Of a DNA stretch of 64,000 nucleotides, positions 34,231 through 42,906 are shown piece by piece. Source of the DNA: Kibdelosporangium philippinense (lineage in GTDB: Bacteria; Actinomycetota; Actinomycetes; Mycobacteriales; Pseudonocardiaceae); assembly GCF_021390435.2 (NCBI RefSeq), contig NZ_JAJVCN010000001.1:992001-1056000 (forward strand). Reading direction: 5' to 3'. Every line of letters starts with the position of its first letter. Position 1 is the stretch's first letter. Below the pieces are notes generated by a model. The model made no database searches. It had not been told where the DNA came from and was given only the letters and a program-made list of their open reading frames with translations. The translations under genes were made by a program, and so were the position numbers.

Positions 34231-35031
34231 ATGGCGAGTCCACCGGCACTGCTTGAGGCTCGCGGCATCAGGAAGAGCTTCGGGCGCGTCGAAGCGTTAC
34301 GCGGAGCCGACTTCGAGGTGCACGAGGGTGAGGTGGTCGCCCTCATGGGAGACAACGGAGCGGGGAAGAGCACCCTCATCAAGACGCTCGCCGGCGTGCT
34401 GACCCCGGACGCCGGCGAGATCTGGTTCGACGGCGAACGCATCACGCTGTCGTCCGCACAGGACGCGCGCAGGCGCGGAATCGAGACCGTCTACCAGGAT
34501 CTCGCACTGGCCGACACCCTCGACCCGCCCGCGAACCTGTTCCTCGGGCGGGAGATGGTACGCAAAGGGCTGTGGGGACGGATCGGTTTTCTTGACCACG
34601 CCGCCATGCGGGCACAGGCCAGCGAGGCCTTCGAACGGCTCGGGGTCACCGTGCGCGCGGAGCACGGTGCGGTGGGGTCCTTATCCGGCGGCCAACGTCA
34701 AGGCGTCGCAGTATGCCGAGCGGTGATGTGGGCCAGCCGGGTGATCTTCATGGACGAGCCGACGGCCGCCCTCGGGATCGCCCAGACCCACAACGTGCTG
34801 GGACTCATCGAGCGCGTCCGAGCCTCCGGGGTGGCGGTGGTGCTCATCAGCCACAGCGTTCCCGAAGTGCTCGCGGTCGCGGACCGGATCGAGGTGATGC
34901 GCCTCGGCAGGCGGGTCGCCCGGCTTCGAGCCGCCGACGCGACAACCGAAGCCGTCGTCGCCGCCATTACCGGGGCTGAAACCGAGGACCTGCCGGACAG
35001 GCAGAACACAGTGGACGGAGGCCAGCGGTGA
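34231..35031 (+). CDS. Sugar ABC importer ATPase (single-domain RbsA/FrcA type)
   Basis: 266 residues with one complete ATPase: Walker A GDNGAGKST (about 44-52), Q-loop VYQDLALAD, signature LSGGQRQG, Walker B VIFMDEPTAALG and H-loop ISHS. Ribose-type RbsA proteins usually carry two fused ATPase domains of about 500 residues; this is the short FrcA-like form. GAGGAGACAGG precedes ATG 34231. Its stop overlaps the permease start (GTGA), so the two are coupled. Confidence 0.9.
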   Translation: MASPPALLEARGIRKSFGRVEALRGADFEVHEGEVVALMGDNGAGKSTLIKTLAGVLTPDAGEIWFDGERITLSSAQDARRRGIETVYQDLALADTLDPPANLFLGREMVRKGLWGRIGFLDHAAMRAQASEAFERLGVTVRAEHGAVGSLSGGQRQGVAVCRAVMWASRVIFMDEPTAALGIAQTHNVLGLIERVRASGVAVVLISHSVPEVLAVADRIEVMRLGRRVARLRAADATTEAVVAAITGAETEDLPDRQNTVDGGQR

Positions 35032-36053
35032 GTCGACTTCGGCAAGCGCGGCGGGTAAGACATGCCGCCCCGGCGCCCTCCGCGTCCGTGTCCCGGCTGC
35101 GGCGGCTGGCTACTCGACAGACCAGCATGATCCTCCTTGTCCTTGTGTTCACTGCCTTGATCTTCGCAGTGCTTTCTCCCGCCGAGTTCGCCACCACTGG
35201 CAACGCAAGGAACGTCGCGCTCGACGCCTCGGTGCTTCTGGTGCTCGCGGTCGGCTCGACCTTCGTGATCATCACCGCGGGCATCGACCTGTCCGTGGGA
35301 TCGGTGCTGGTGTTCTCCGGGGTGGTGTGCGCCGAAGCGATGGGCGCGATGGGCGGCAATGGCTGGGGCACCGCACTCGTCGGCCTGGTCGTGGCGGTGG
35401 TCAGCGGCGTGGCCTGGGGGATGTTCAACGGCGTGCTCGTCGCACGCGCGAAGATCCCGTCATTCGTCGTCACCCTCGGCACACTGGGTGCCGCGCTCGG
35501 CCTCGCCTACATCATGACCGACGGTCTTGACGTTCGGACGGTCCCTGAAGCGCTGGTGGAGATGGGGATCGGTCGGGTGGCCGGTGTCCCTTGGCTCGTG
35601 CTGATCGCCCTCGCGGTGGCGATCGTGTTCGGCGTCCTGCTCGCGCAGACCCGATTCGGCCGGCACACCTACGCCATCGGCGCGAACATGCAAGCGGCCG
35701 AGCGGGCGACCATCAACGTCAAATCACATCTGATCACTGTGTACGCCATCGCCGGGGCACTGGGCGGCATCGCGGGTTACCTGTCGCTGGCGCGGTTCGG
35801 AACGACAACCATCGCCGGACACGCCACCGACAACCTGCAGGTGATCACCGCTGTGGTCATCGGCGGCACGAGTCTGTTCGGGGGGATCGGCACGATCCTC
35901 GGCACGTGTATCGGTGTCCTCATCCCAGTCGTGCTGCAGAACGGTTTTGTGATCATGGGACTGGTCCCGTACTGGCAGCAGGTCGCCGTGGGAGCCGTAC
36001 TCATCATCGCCGTGTTGGTCGACCAGTTGCGTCGCGCACGGGCCTCCGGTTGA
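35028..36053 (+). CDS. Sugar ABC importer permease (RbsC type)
   Basis: 341 residues with about nine to ten transmembrane helices and the BPD_transp_2 pattern: TAGIDLSVGSVL, VSGVAWGMFNGVLVA, PSFVVTLGT and VVIGGTSLFGGIGTI. It forms the channel of a ribose/xylose/fructose-type importer. GTG 35028 overlaps the ATPase stop. The binding protein follows after 27 bp. Confidence 0.92.
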   Translation: MSRLRQARRVRHAAPAPSASVSRLRRLATRQTSMILLVLVFTALIFAVLSPAEFATTGNARNVALDASVLLVLAVGSTFVIITAGIDLSVGSVLVFSGVVCAEAMGAMGGNGWGTALVGLVVAVVSGVAWGMFNGVLVARAKIPSFVVTLGTLGAALGLAYIMTDGLDVRTVPEALVEMGIGRVAGVPWLVLIALAVAIVFGVLLAQTRFGRHTYAIGANMQAAERATINVKSHLITVYAIAGALGGIAGYLSLARFGTTTIAGHATDNLQVITAVVIGGTSLFGGIGTILGTCIGVLIPVVLQNGFVIMGLVPYWQQVAVGAVLIIAVLVDQLRRARASG

Positions 36054-36080
36054 CCCGCGTTACGGAAGGAGCACACCATC

Positions 36081-37046
36081 ATGCGTACGAAGCTCACAGC
36101 CCTTTCCGCGGTGGCGTTAACTCTGGCCGTCAGCGTCGGCGGATGCGGCGGCCCCTCTGGCGGAGCACCTGCCCAGCCCAAGATGACCCTGATCGTGGGG
36201 AATCAAGGCGACGACTTCTACAAGGCGATGGAATGTGGCGCCAAGGCGGCGGCAGCACGCCTCGGCGTACGGCTGGACCCACAAGGTCCCCGCGCCTTCG
36301 ACACGTCGTTGCAAGTCCAGATCGTCAACTCGGTGGCCGCGAAACGCCCGAACGCGCTGTTGATCGCGCCAACGGACGACACTGCCCTGTACCCGCCGCT
36401 GCAACAGATCCACGCCGAGGACACCAAGATCGTGACGGTCGACACCACGTTGAAGAACAGGGACATCGTCAGCGCGGCCGTCGGATCGGACTACGTGCAA
36501 CTCGGCGCCGAGGCCGCCAAGCGGCTCAACGCCCTGGTGAACGGCCGGGGCAAGATCCTGGTCATCGCGAGTCCGCCCGGCGTGACCACCAGCGACCTCA
36601 GCCGTCAGGGACTGACCGACGCATTGGTTCGATATCCCGGACTCGAGCTGGTTCCCACCCAGTTCAGCGGGGGTGACGCCGCGAAGTCGGCGAGCCTGGT
36701 CGCGGCCACGCTGTCCGTGCACCCCGATCTGGCGGCGGTGTTCACCCTCAACGGCGGTGACGCACAGGGCGTCGTGACCGCGCTTCGCGAGGCCGGAAAG
36801 CAGAACCAGGTGAAGTTCATCTCCGGTGACGCGCAGCCGTTCCAGGTGGACGAGCTGAAGAAGGGCGAAGTCGCCGAGTTGTTGCTGCACAAGCCCTTCG
36901 AGATCGGCGAAAAGGGCGTGGAGCAGGCACTGGCCGCGGTAAGGGGCCAACCCGTCCAGCCGGAGTCGACGACGTCGATCGTGGTGGCCACCGCGGCGAA
37001 CGTCGATGATCCCGATGTCGCCAAGTACCTCTACCGGCCGTGCTAG
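36081..37046 (+). CDS. Sugar ABC importer substrate-binding lipoprotein
   Basis: 321 residues. A lipoprotein signal ends at SVGGC (Cys22). Two periplasmic-binding type 1 lobes follow, with PKMTLIVGNQGDDFYKAME, LLIAPTDDTAL, VDTTLKNRD, TLNGGDAQG and FISGDAQPFQVDELKKGEVA. It is the RbsB-like receptor of this importer. GGAAGGAG precedes ATG 36081. A long hairpin follows at 37051. Confidence 0.92.
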   Translation: MRTKLTALSAVALTLAVSVGGCGGPSGGAPAQPKMTLIVGNQGDDFYKAMECGAKAAAARLGVRLDPQGPRAFDTSLQVQIVNSVAAKRPNALLIAPTDDTALYPPLQQIHAEDTKIVTVDTTLKNRDIVSAAVGSDYVQLGAEAAKRLNALVNGRGKILVIASPPGVTTSDLSRQGLTDALVRYPGLELVPTQFSGGDAAKSASLVAATLSVHPDLAAVFTLNGGDAQGVVTALREAGKQNQVKFISGDAQPFQVDELKKGEVAELLLHKPFEIGEKGVEQALAAVRGQPVQPESTTSIVVATAANVDDPDVAKYLYRPC

Positions 37047-37050
37047 ACCG

Positions 37051-37108
37051 TCAGAACTCGTGAGTGGTTACGCGTGTTCTAACCCGCATAACCACTCACG
37101 AGTTCTGA
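37051..37108. terminator. Long perfect inverted repeat after the importer operon
   Basis: A 20-bp perfect stem: TCAGAACTCGTGAGTG... at 37051-37070 and its complement at 37089-37108, with an 18-nt loop. It begins 4 bp after the binding-protein stop and separates it from the DeoR gene transcribed the same way. It is either a terminator or an mRNA-stabilising structure. Confidence 0.8.
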
Positions 37109-37166
37109 ACTGCCGGTTACCATTCGCGAACACGTCGCACCCTGGTCAGCGAGGATCCCGAAACCG

Positions 37167-37928
37167 ATGAGCAAACAGAATCGCCACCAGCTGATCATGG
37201 ATCTGGTGCAGACCAAGGGAAACGTCCAGGTGTCGGAACTCGCCGCCCGGATCGGCGTGTCGGAGATGACGATTCGCCGTGACCTCGAGGCGCTGGAACT
37301 CCTCGGCGCGGTGACTCGGGTGCACGGCGGTGCCGCCGCCCCGCCGTCCCGCAGCTACGAACCGGCCTACCACGCGCGCCGCCTGCAGTGCGCCGACGAG
37401 AAACAGCGGATCGGCCAAGCGGCCGCCGAACTGATCCACGACGGCGAGACAGTCATCATCGATGCCGGAACCACCACGCTCGAGGTGGCAAGGGCGTTGC
37501 GCGGACGGCGAAATCTGCGCGTGCTCGTACTGAGCCTGCGGATCGCGGACCTGCTCGCCGACGAGCCGGGCCTCACCGTGATGATCCCCGGTGGCATCAC
37601 CAGACCAGGCGAGCGCTCGATCATCGGCACGATGGCGCAACGGGCGTTCACCGACCTGTACTTCGACACGGTGGTGCTCTCTGCGGGCGGGGTGGATCCC
37701 GAAGCCGGTGTCACGGAATACATCCCCGAGGACGCCGCGGTGAAACAGGCCGCCGCGGCCAGCGCCCGGCGCAAGATCGTGGTGGCCGACAGCACCAAGA
37801 TCGGCACGATCGCGTTCGCCAGAGTCTGCGGCGTCGAGCAGCTCGACACCGTGGTCACCGACAAGAACGTCGACTCCGCGCTGGCACACGCGATAACCGA
37901 ACGCGGCCCGGAAGTCCTGACCGTCTGA
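37167..37928 (+). CDS. DeoR/GlpR-family transcriptional regulator
   Basis: 253 residues: an N-terminal winged HTH (RHQLIMDLVQTKGNVQVSELA, VSEMTIRRDLEALE, VHGGA) and a C-terminal DeoR sensor domain (DAGTTTLEVA, IPGGITRPGERSIIG, DTVVLSAGGVD, VADSTKIG). Members respond to sugar phosphates and repress sugar operons. The location suggests control of the importer and kinase/isomerase genes. Confidence 0.92.
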   Translation: MSKQNRHQLIMDLVQTKGNVQVSELAARIGVSEMTIRRDLEALELLGAVTRVHGGAAAPPSRSYEPAYHARRLQCADEKQRIGQAAAELIHDGETVIIDAGTTTLEVARALRGRRNLRVLVLSLRIADLLADEPGLTVMIPGGITRPGERSIIGTMAQRAFTDLYFDTVVLSAGGVDPEAGVTEYIPEDAAVKQAAAASARRKIVVADSTKIGTIAFARVCGVEQLDTVVTDKNVDSALAHAITERGPEVLTV

Positions 37929-37941
37929 CCGCGTGGTCTGT

Positions 37942-39966
37942 CTACGAGTCGGGGCTGTCCCAGGTCACAATGGCCGAGTCGTAGGCCTCCAACCTGACCC
38001 TGTCCCTTCCACTCGGCAGCACGAGGTCGAACTCCACTCGTTCGGGGCTGTGATTGGTCAACGCGACCAACCCGCCACGGTCACCGAGCAGGACCCCGCT
38101 GGTGACATCGGGGTGGTCGGCCCAAGCGTCCTCCCGGGCATTGCTCAGGTCGGCCAAACCGGCGTACAAGCCATACCAGTCCGCGTGCCGCCGGTGCGCG
38201 TCGGGAATGCGCGCCAGGAGCAACTCGATTGGGTAAGCGCAGGTCACGGTGTGTCCGTTGGCTCGGTCGGCCACCACGAGGGCCGGGTGGCCGTGCTCGT
38301 CGACCGCGACTGTGCGGGCGTCAACGACGTCGAGCAGGACCCCTCGAGTGGACTGGTCGTCGTCGAAGGCCGGCATCTCGATGGTGTCGTCCGGACTGAA
38401 CGGTCCCCACGGCTCGACGAACGTCAGCCGCACGGCCTGGTCCGCGGGTTCCCGGTCGAGGATCCGGCATCCGGCCAGCTCGATCATCTCCGGAATGGCA
38501 CTGTCGGCTGACAGCGACAGGTAGACCGTTCCGCCAGCGGCGTGGAAGGCCGGTGCGTTCTGCCAGAAGGTGGTCCGCATGTGCCACAGCGTCGTTGAGG
38601 TGGTCGTCAGCGGTGCCGGTAGCAGCAATAGGCGTAGCTCCGGCCAGCGGTCGTCCTGCGGTCGTTCCCGGGGGAACTGGACCGCGATGCCGGCGCGGGC
38701 GGCCAGGACGAACGCGTTCAGCCACCCGCGTACGAGAGGCACGACACCCGGTGCGGGATTCCACACCGGCTCGGCGGGGGTGTAGATGCCCGATTTCTCG
38801 TCCAGACCGAAGAATCTCTGGTCGTAGGGCCGCACATACTCGTAGGGCACCATGATGCCGGCTCGCGGATCCGGCCCGCACCCGGCGTAACCGTCGAGGT
38901 CGAGCTGGCGGACGGCGTCCGCGAACTCGGCCAGCACCTGCCCACGTGGCCGCAACGCGCCGGAGGCATCGGTGAAGCCGAACTGGGTCTCGTGCGGCCA
39001 CCGCACGTACGGCACGCGCCGATAGGCCTCCAGCTCGGCATCCGACCAGCACCAGGACAGAAACCCGATGGCGCCGCGGCCGAAACTCGACCAGAGGAAC
39101 AACCGGTCGTAGGCCGCGATCCGCTCAGGGTGGTACTGCGCGGAGGAGGCACCGAACTCCTGCAGCATCACCGGCCGGCCCGCACCCGCCGTCAGTGCCG
39201 TCTCGAACGCCGCGGAGTGCGTCATCCGGGGGTCGAGCAACCCGTCCGGAAACAGGTCCGGCGCATAGATCGGATACGGGTGCACACAGGTGAAGTCGAG
39301 CAGATCGGCCACCACGTCGGCGCGGAACGGGCCGCCCCGCACCTCCTGCGACGCCGTGCCGATGGTGATCAGGTGCTCCGGGTCCTCGCCGCGCAATGCC
39401 GTGACCAGGTCCCCGGTCCAGCCGCGCGCCTCGGCATCGGTCGTTCCGGCGATGATCCAGTACGGCGGCTCATCGGTGAGATCCCAGCCGAGCACGCCGG
39501 GATCGCCGCGCCAGCGCTCCGCCAGCATCCGCGCCTGCGCGACTTGCGCCCGCAGCAGCTCGACGTCAGTGTGCGGGTTGCGCCCGTTGCGCCACGGTAT
39601 GTCCCAGAACGCGTCTCCGACCTCACCGCCGACGAACAGGCAGGGATGCAGCAGCACGCCGTGCCTGCGAGCAGCGGCGAGAATCTCGTCGAGGACCGCG
39701 AGATGCGCCTCGTCGTACTGTCCCGGCGCAGGCTCCACCGCCGCCCACAACACATCGATCCGCGCCGTGTCCAGGCCGAGCGAGGCGAGTTGGGCGAATG
39801 CCTCGTCGAACGCCTCAACACCCACCCGCTTTGCCCAGTCAGGACCCGATCTCGGCACGATATGTGTGCCCACCGGTACGAACGCCCGGCCATCACGACA
39901 AAGGAAGTGCCGCCCCCTGCGCACCGGTTTGCCGCCGCCGGTGGATTCTGTGCTTGTGCCGACCAT
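37942..39966 (-). CDS. Intracellular glycoside hydrolase (clan A TIM barrel)
   Basis: 674 residues with no signal peptide. The N-terminal barrel (about 20-330) has the GH5/GH42-like sites DLTDEPPYW (acid/base Glu) and MLQEFGASS (nucleophile Glu), with FTCVHPYPIY between. A glutamine-amidotransferase-like trimerisation or accessory part (about 380-560) and a small C-terminal beta domain follow, as in beta-galactosidase-like GH42 and GH5-type enzymes. It is convergent with the DeoR gene, and its cytoplasmic location fits hydrolysis of an imported oligosaccharide. The substrate is unknown. Confidence 0.8.
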   Translation of the reverse strand: MVGTSTESTGGGKPVRRGRHFLCRDGRAFVPVGTHIVPRSGPDWAKRVGVEAFDEAFAQLASLGLDTARIDVLWAAVEPAPGQYDEAHLAVLDEILAAARRHGVLLHPCLFVGGEVGDAFWDIPWRNGRNPHTDVELLRAQVAQARMLAERWRGDPGVLGWDLTDEPPYWIIAGTTDAEARGWTGDLVTALRGEDPEHLITIGTASQEVRGGPFRADVVADLLDFTCVHPYPIYAPDLFPDGLLDPRMTHSAAFETALTAGAGRPVMLQEFGASSAQYHPERIAAYDRLFLWSSFGRGAIGFLSWCWSDAELEAYRRVPYVRWPHETQFGFTDASGALRPRGQVLAEFADAVRQLDLDGYAGCGPDPRAGIMVPYEYVRPYDQRFFGLDEKSGIYTPAEPVWNPAPGVVPLVRGWLNAFVLAARAGIAVQFPRERPQDDRWPELRLLLLPAPLTTTSTTLWHMRTTFWQNAPAFHAAGGTVYLSLSADSAIPEMIELAGCRILDREPADQAVRLTFVEPWGPFSPDDTIEMPAFDDDQSTRGVLLDVVDARTVAVDEHGHPALVVADRANGHTVTCAYPIELLLARIPDAHRRHADWYGLYAGLADLSNAREDAWADHPDVTSGVLLGDRGGLVALTNHSPERVEFDLVLPSGRDRVRLEAYDSAIVTWDSPDS

Positions 39967-40157
39967 TCTCCAGTCACTCCCGAGCTGCGCCGCGACAAGC
40001 CCGCAATCCGATTATGGAACCGGGGGCTGGACTACTAATTCCAGCGTGCTTTGGATGTCATTCTCGGGCAAGGGGCCGATTACTCGGCCACTGCCGGCGG
40101 CCGCGTAGTCGGTGGACCATTCGTGTGGTACCGACATGACGATCGGAGGCGGTAGAA

Positions 40158-41162
40158 ATGTCTCTGCGGCAGGTATGGATCAATATACGACCTCTGCGGC
40201 GGCACGTGCTGAGGAGTCGGCTGAGCGTGATCATCGGAATAATGACTCTTGTCGTGCTGTGCGGTATCAGTCCGCCGCCGGCATTCGGTGAGCCGTCACC
40301 GCAAGAGGCCACTTATTTTCCGCTCGGCCCGCCGACCACCGTGCTGACCCAGTCTGGTTGGGAAACCGAAGCGCCGCACACGTTGAGCGTGGTCGAACCC
40401 GGCCGAGGCGGATTCCGGTATTGGGGTTATTACGGCCTCCAGGAATGCGGTGGCATCGGCCGGGCGTGGAGCAATGATCTCGTTAACTGGGTGAAGGATC
40501 CCGTCCCCCTGTTTCACGAGCACGGTGAGCGATGGCCATCCGTTCTGCTGATCAGGGACGAATTCCGCATGGTGCACACCGTGGACTACTGCCGCGACAG
40601 CTACATCGTGACGCGGACGAGTCGCGATGGCCTGAACTTCACCGAACCGGCCACGCTCGTTCCGCCAGAGAAGGGGTGGCGAAATCAGAATCCCAACCTC
40701 TTCAAAGATCCGCGAAGCGGGCGGTACTACCTCTACTGGTATCGCGGAGATGACACCAATCGGTGGGAGATCCGGGTGAAGTCGGCGAGGTCCATCCGCG
40801 GTCTGCTGAACAGTCCCGCTGAGGTACTCATGTCCGCGAACTCCACTCTGGCCGCGCCGAACGTTCTTTATTATCGCGGTACGTACTATCTCGCCGTCGA
40901 AGTCCTTCGGCAAGGGATATGGGAGACCAACGTCCTGACCAGTGTTTTTCCGGACCGCTCTTTCCGCGAGATCAGTCATAATCCGGTGCTCGGTGCCGGC
41001 TCCGCGTGTCTCTTTCAGCATATTTTTCAGGACAAGCTCCATGTGTACTACTGCAAGTTGACCGGCGAAGTGTGGACAGTAGAGCACCGGGCGGCGAACT
41101 TGACCGAGTTCGGCCGGGGCCGCGCGAATGGCCCCCTGCATTTTTCAGGCGGCCGCCCCTAA
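40158..41162 (+). CDS. Secreted five-bladed beta-propeller hydrolase-like protein
   Basis: 334 residues. A membrane or signal segment (about 20-44) is followed by propeller repeats typical of GH43/GH32/GH130-like folds: FRYWGYYGL, RAWSNDLVNWVKDP, VHTVDYCRDSYIVTRTSRDGLNF, NPNLFKDPRSGRYYLYWY and APNVLYYRGTYYLAVE. I cannot assign catalytic residues safely. GGAGG precedes the ATG. It probably acts on extracellular glycans. Confidence 0.68.
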   Translation: MSLRQVWINIRPLRRHVLRSRLSVIIGIMTLVVLCGISPPPAFGEPSPQEATYFPLGPPTTVLTQSGWETEAPHTLSVVEPGRGGFRYWGYYGLQECGGIGRAWSNDLVNWVKDPVPLFHEHGERWPSVLLIRDEFRMVHTVDYCRDSYIVTRTSRDGLNFTEPATLVPPEKGWRNQNPNLFKDPRSGRYYLYWYRGDDTNRWEIRVKSARSIRGLLNSPAEVLMSANSTLAAPNVLYYRGTYYLAVEVLRQGIWETNVLTSVFPDRSFREISHNPVLGAGSACLFQHIFQDKLHVYYCKLTGEVWTVEHRAANLTEFGRGRANGPLHFSGGRP

Positions 41163-41244
41163 TATTGGGGACCTGCCGCAGTATGGCGCCAATTTCGCGG
41201 TGACCAGCTTTCGCTTTACTCACCCGCACACCGGAGAGGGTTAG

Positions 41245-41667
41245 ATGAGTAAATTCTGGTTGTACACGGTCGGATTCACGGCGACGTTCGGTATTTCACT
41301 GACGTGTTTCACAGGTCAAGGGCACGCAACCCCCGCATCGCAGGGCCACGTGGAGGAGGTTGTGGTCAGCACGCACAGCGATGTGACCGCGGCGCAAGAA
41401 GCCAACTGCGGCAACTTCAAAATCGACAAGCCCTGGGGATCCGCTGAGGGCACGGTCTGTTGGAACGGCGGGCAGTCCAAGGGCAGGGTGCTCGACAAGA
41501 AAGATGACGGGAAATGCGTCTGGGTACGGCTGTGGTACACGATGCAGGACGGCAGCACCAAGATGCTTGAGTCCCCGAAGGCATGTGGCAAGGGTGCCGT
41601 CAAGACCGTCGTGAACTCTTCGCCGAAGAAGTCCGTCTCGGTCCGGGGCAACCTTGTGCACGGCTGA
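41245..41667 (+). CDS. Small secreted protein of unknown function
   Basis: 140 residues with a signal peptide (1-29, cleaved near GHA-TP). The mature part has four cysteines (EANCGNFK, GTVCWNG, GKCVWVR, KACGKG) and alternating charged and aromatic residues, suggesting a small disulphide-bonded beta protein. A MITE-like element begins 3 bp after its stop. Confidence 0.65.
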   Translation: MSKFWLYTVGFTATFGISLTCFTGQGHATPASQGHVEEVVVSTHSDVTAAQEANCGNFKIDKPWGSAEGTVCWNGGQSKGRVLDKKDDGKCVWVRLWYTMQDGSTKMLESPKACGKGAVKTVVNSSPKKSVSVRGNLVHG

Positions 41668-41669
41668 GT

Positions 41670-41854
41670 AGTGGTGTGTCTCGGAACACGTTGCTGGGTT
41701 TATTCGGCGGATCCAGGTTTTCGTTGGGGGTGCCGGACGAAGGTGCCTGTACCGGGTGTACCGGCGCCTTTGGCCGGTGCTGCCCAGAGGAAAATCTGGC
41801 TAGCGGGAAGCTGGGCCGTCGAGAAACCCGGCGAACGTTTCGAGACACACCACT
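41670..41854. mobile_element. MITE-like element of 185 bp with terminal inverted repeats
   Basis: AGTGGTGTGTCTCG (about 41670-41683, with one offset base at the outer edge) and CGAGACACACCACT (41841-41854) are inverted repeats, and similarity continues inward (AACACGTTGCTGGGTTT against AAACGTTCGCCGGGTTT). The centre has further small hairpins (GTACCGGGTGTAC) and no gene. No target duplication is evident. It is either a short non-autonomous element or an IS remnant. Confidence 0.45.
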
Positions 41855-41891
41855 GGCTGGACACCCGGTGAACCGGGCCGACCGGCCCTGT

Positions 41892-42263
41892 TCACCGGGC
41901 TCGATCCGCTCGCCCATCGCGATGCGATCGCCACGCGGCCAGACTCTGCAGGCACGCCCGCGTGATCTGGCGGCTGGCCAGCGTCGTCGGGACTTCACCG
42001 CAGCAGGGGCACCACATCGACACCGTCCCGTCGATCTCGTCGATCGCGATCAAGTGCGCGCACTCGCACCGACGGCACCAGCGGTGCCCGGTCACCGGGA
42101 TGACATGCAACGGTGAACTCACGCACTGGTGAACCCATCTGCGGTGGACTGGGCACGAGAGCCGTTCATGAGGAGACAGCTGTCCGAGTTCCTCGTCGCG
42201 GTTCTCGCGGTCAAGCACAGCGCCGAACTGCTCCGCTGCCTCGCTGATGCTGGTGACTGACAT
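41892..42263 (-). CDS. Zinc-ribbon protein of unknown function
   Basis: 123 residues with CPVHRRWVHQC, then HRWCRRCECAHL and WCPCCGEVP, giving several C-x2-C pairs likely to hold one or two zinc ions. Such proteins are common in actinomycetes with unknown roles. ATG 42263 follows GAGGCGAGG; the longer frame to 42320 starts inside a dispersed-repeat-like stretch. Confidence 0.6.
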   Translation of the reverse strand: MSVTSISEAAEQFGAVLDRENRDEELGQLSPHERLSCPVHRRWVHQCVSSPLHVIPVTGHRWCRRCECAHLIAIDEIDGTVSMWCPCCGEVPTTLASRQITRACLQSLAAWRSHRDGRADRAR

Positions 42264-42474
42264 CGTGATCGCCTCGCCTCGAGCTGAGAAGACCTTCACC
42301 GGTTCGCACCAACAGTGCATTCAGGCGAGCTTTCAGCACAGCGTGACAACTACCTGATTGTGGCTACCGAGATACGCATGCGGCCGACCGTCCGTGTCCT
42401 TCGCGTGGACAAAGGGGCCCGGCACGGTCGGACCTACCTTGGCGGACCGAAATCCGCGAGAGTGAGGTACGACC

Positions 42475-42906
42475 ATGGCGTCAGAACCCGGCCTTCGGCG
42501 CTATCGCGTCCACCTCATCCAGGTCGGCAGGGCCGAGAATGTCACCGCGGTCGCCACCCCGCTCGACGGCCCTCGCGTCGACGAGCCGCGGAACATCAGC
42601 AGTCCGGCGACATTGCAGACATTCTTGCAACAACCGGACTTCGAGATTCCCGACGGCACACCCATCGTCCGCCTTGACCTCACCGGGGACGCCGAGTTCT
42701 GGCGACACTTCCGCCAAGGCCCCCATCTGAACAACACGCTGCCACTGGGCACAGTTTCGCCGCCCGGCTCCACCGCACCCAGCTCGTACACCGGACAGAC
42801 GCCCATCGAGCTGCACGGCTGGTGGGTCGCGGCCGATGTCTACGGCCAGCTGGTCGAGCAGGCAGGTCTCGTCGTCGAACGCACCAATCCGAAACCATCG
42901 GGTTAG
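42475..42906 (+). CDS. Hypothetical protein of 143 residues
   Basis: A soluble, proline-rich protein beginning MASEPGLRRYRVHLIQVG. No known domain is recognised. Codon statistics are good. It starts after a short divergent region and overlaps the end of the minus-strand ATPase regulator by 4 bp (tail to tail). Confidence 0.55.
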   Translation: MASEPGLRRYRVHLIQVGRAENVTAVATPLDGPRVDEPRNISSPATLQTFLQQPDFEIPDGTPIVRLDLTGDAEFWRHFRQGPHLNNTLPLGTVSPPGSTAPSSYTGQTPIELHGWWVAADVYGQLVEQAGLVVERTNPKPSG

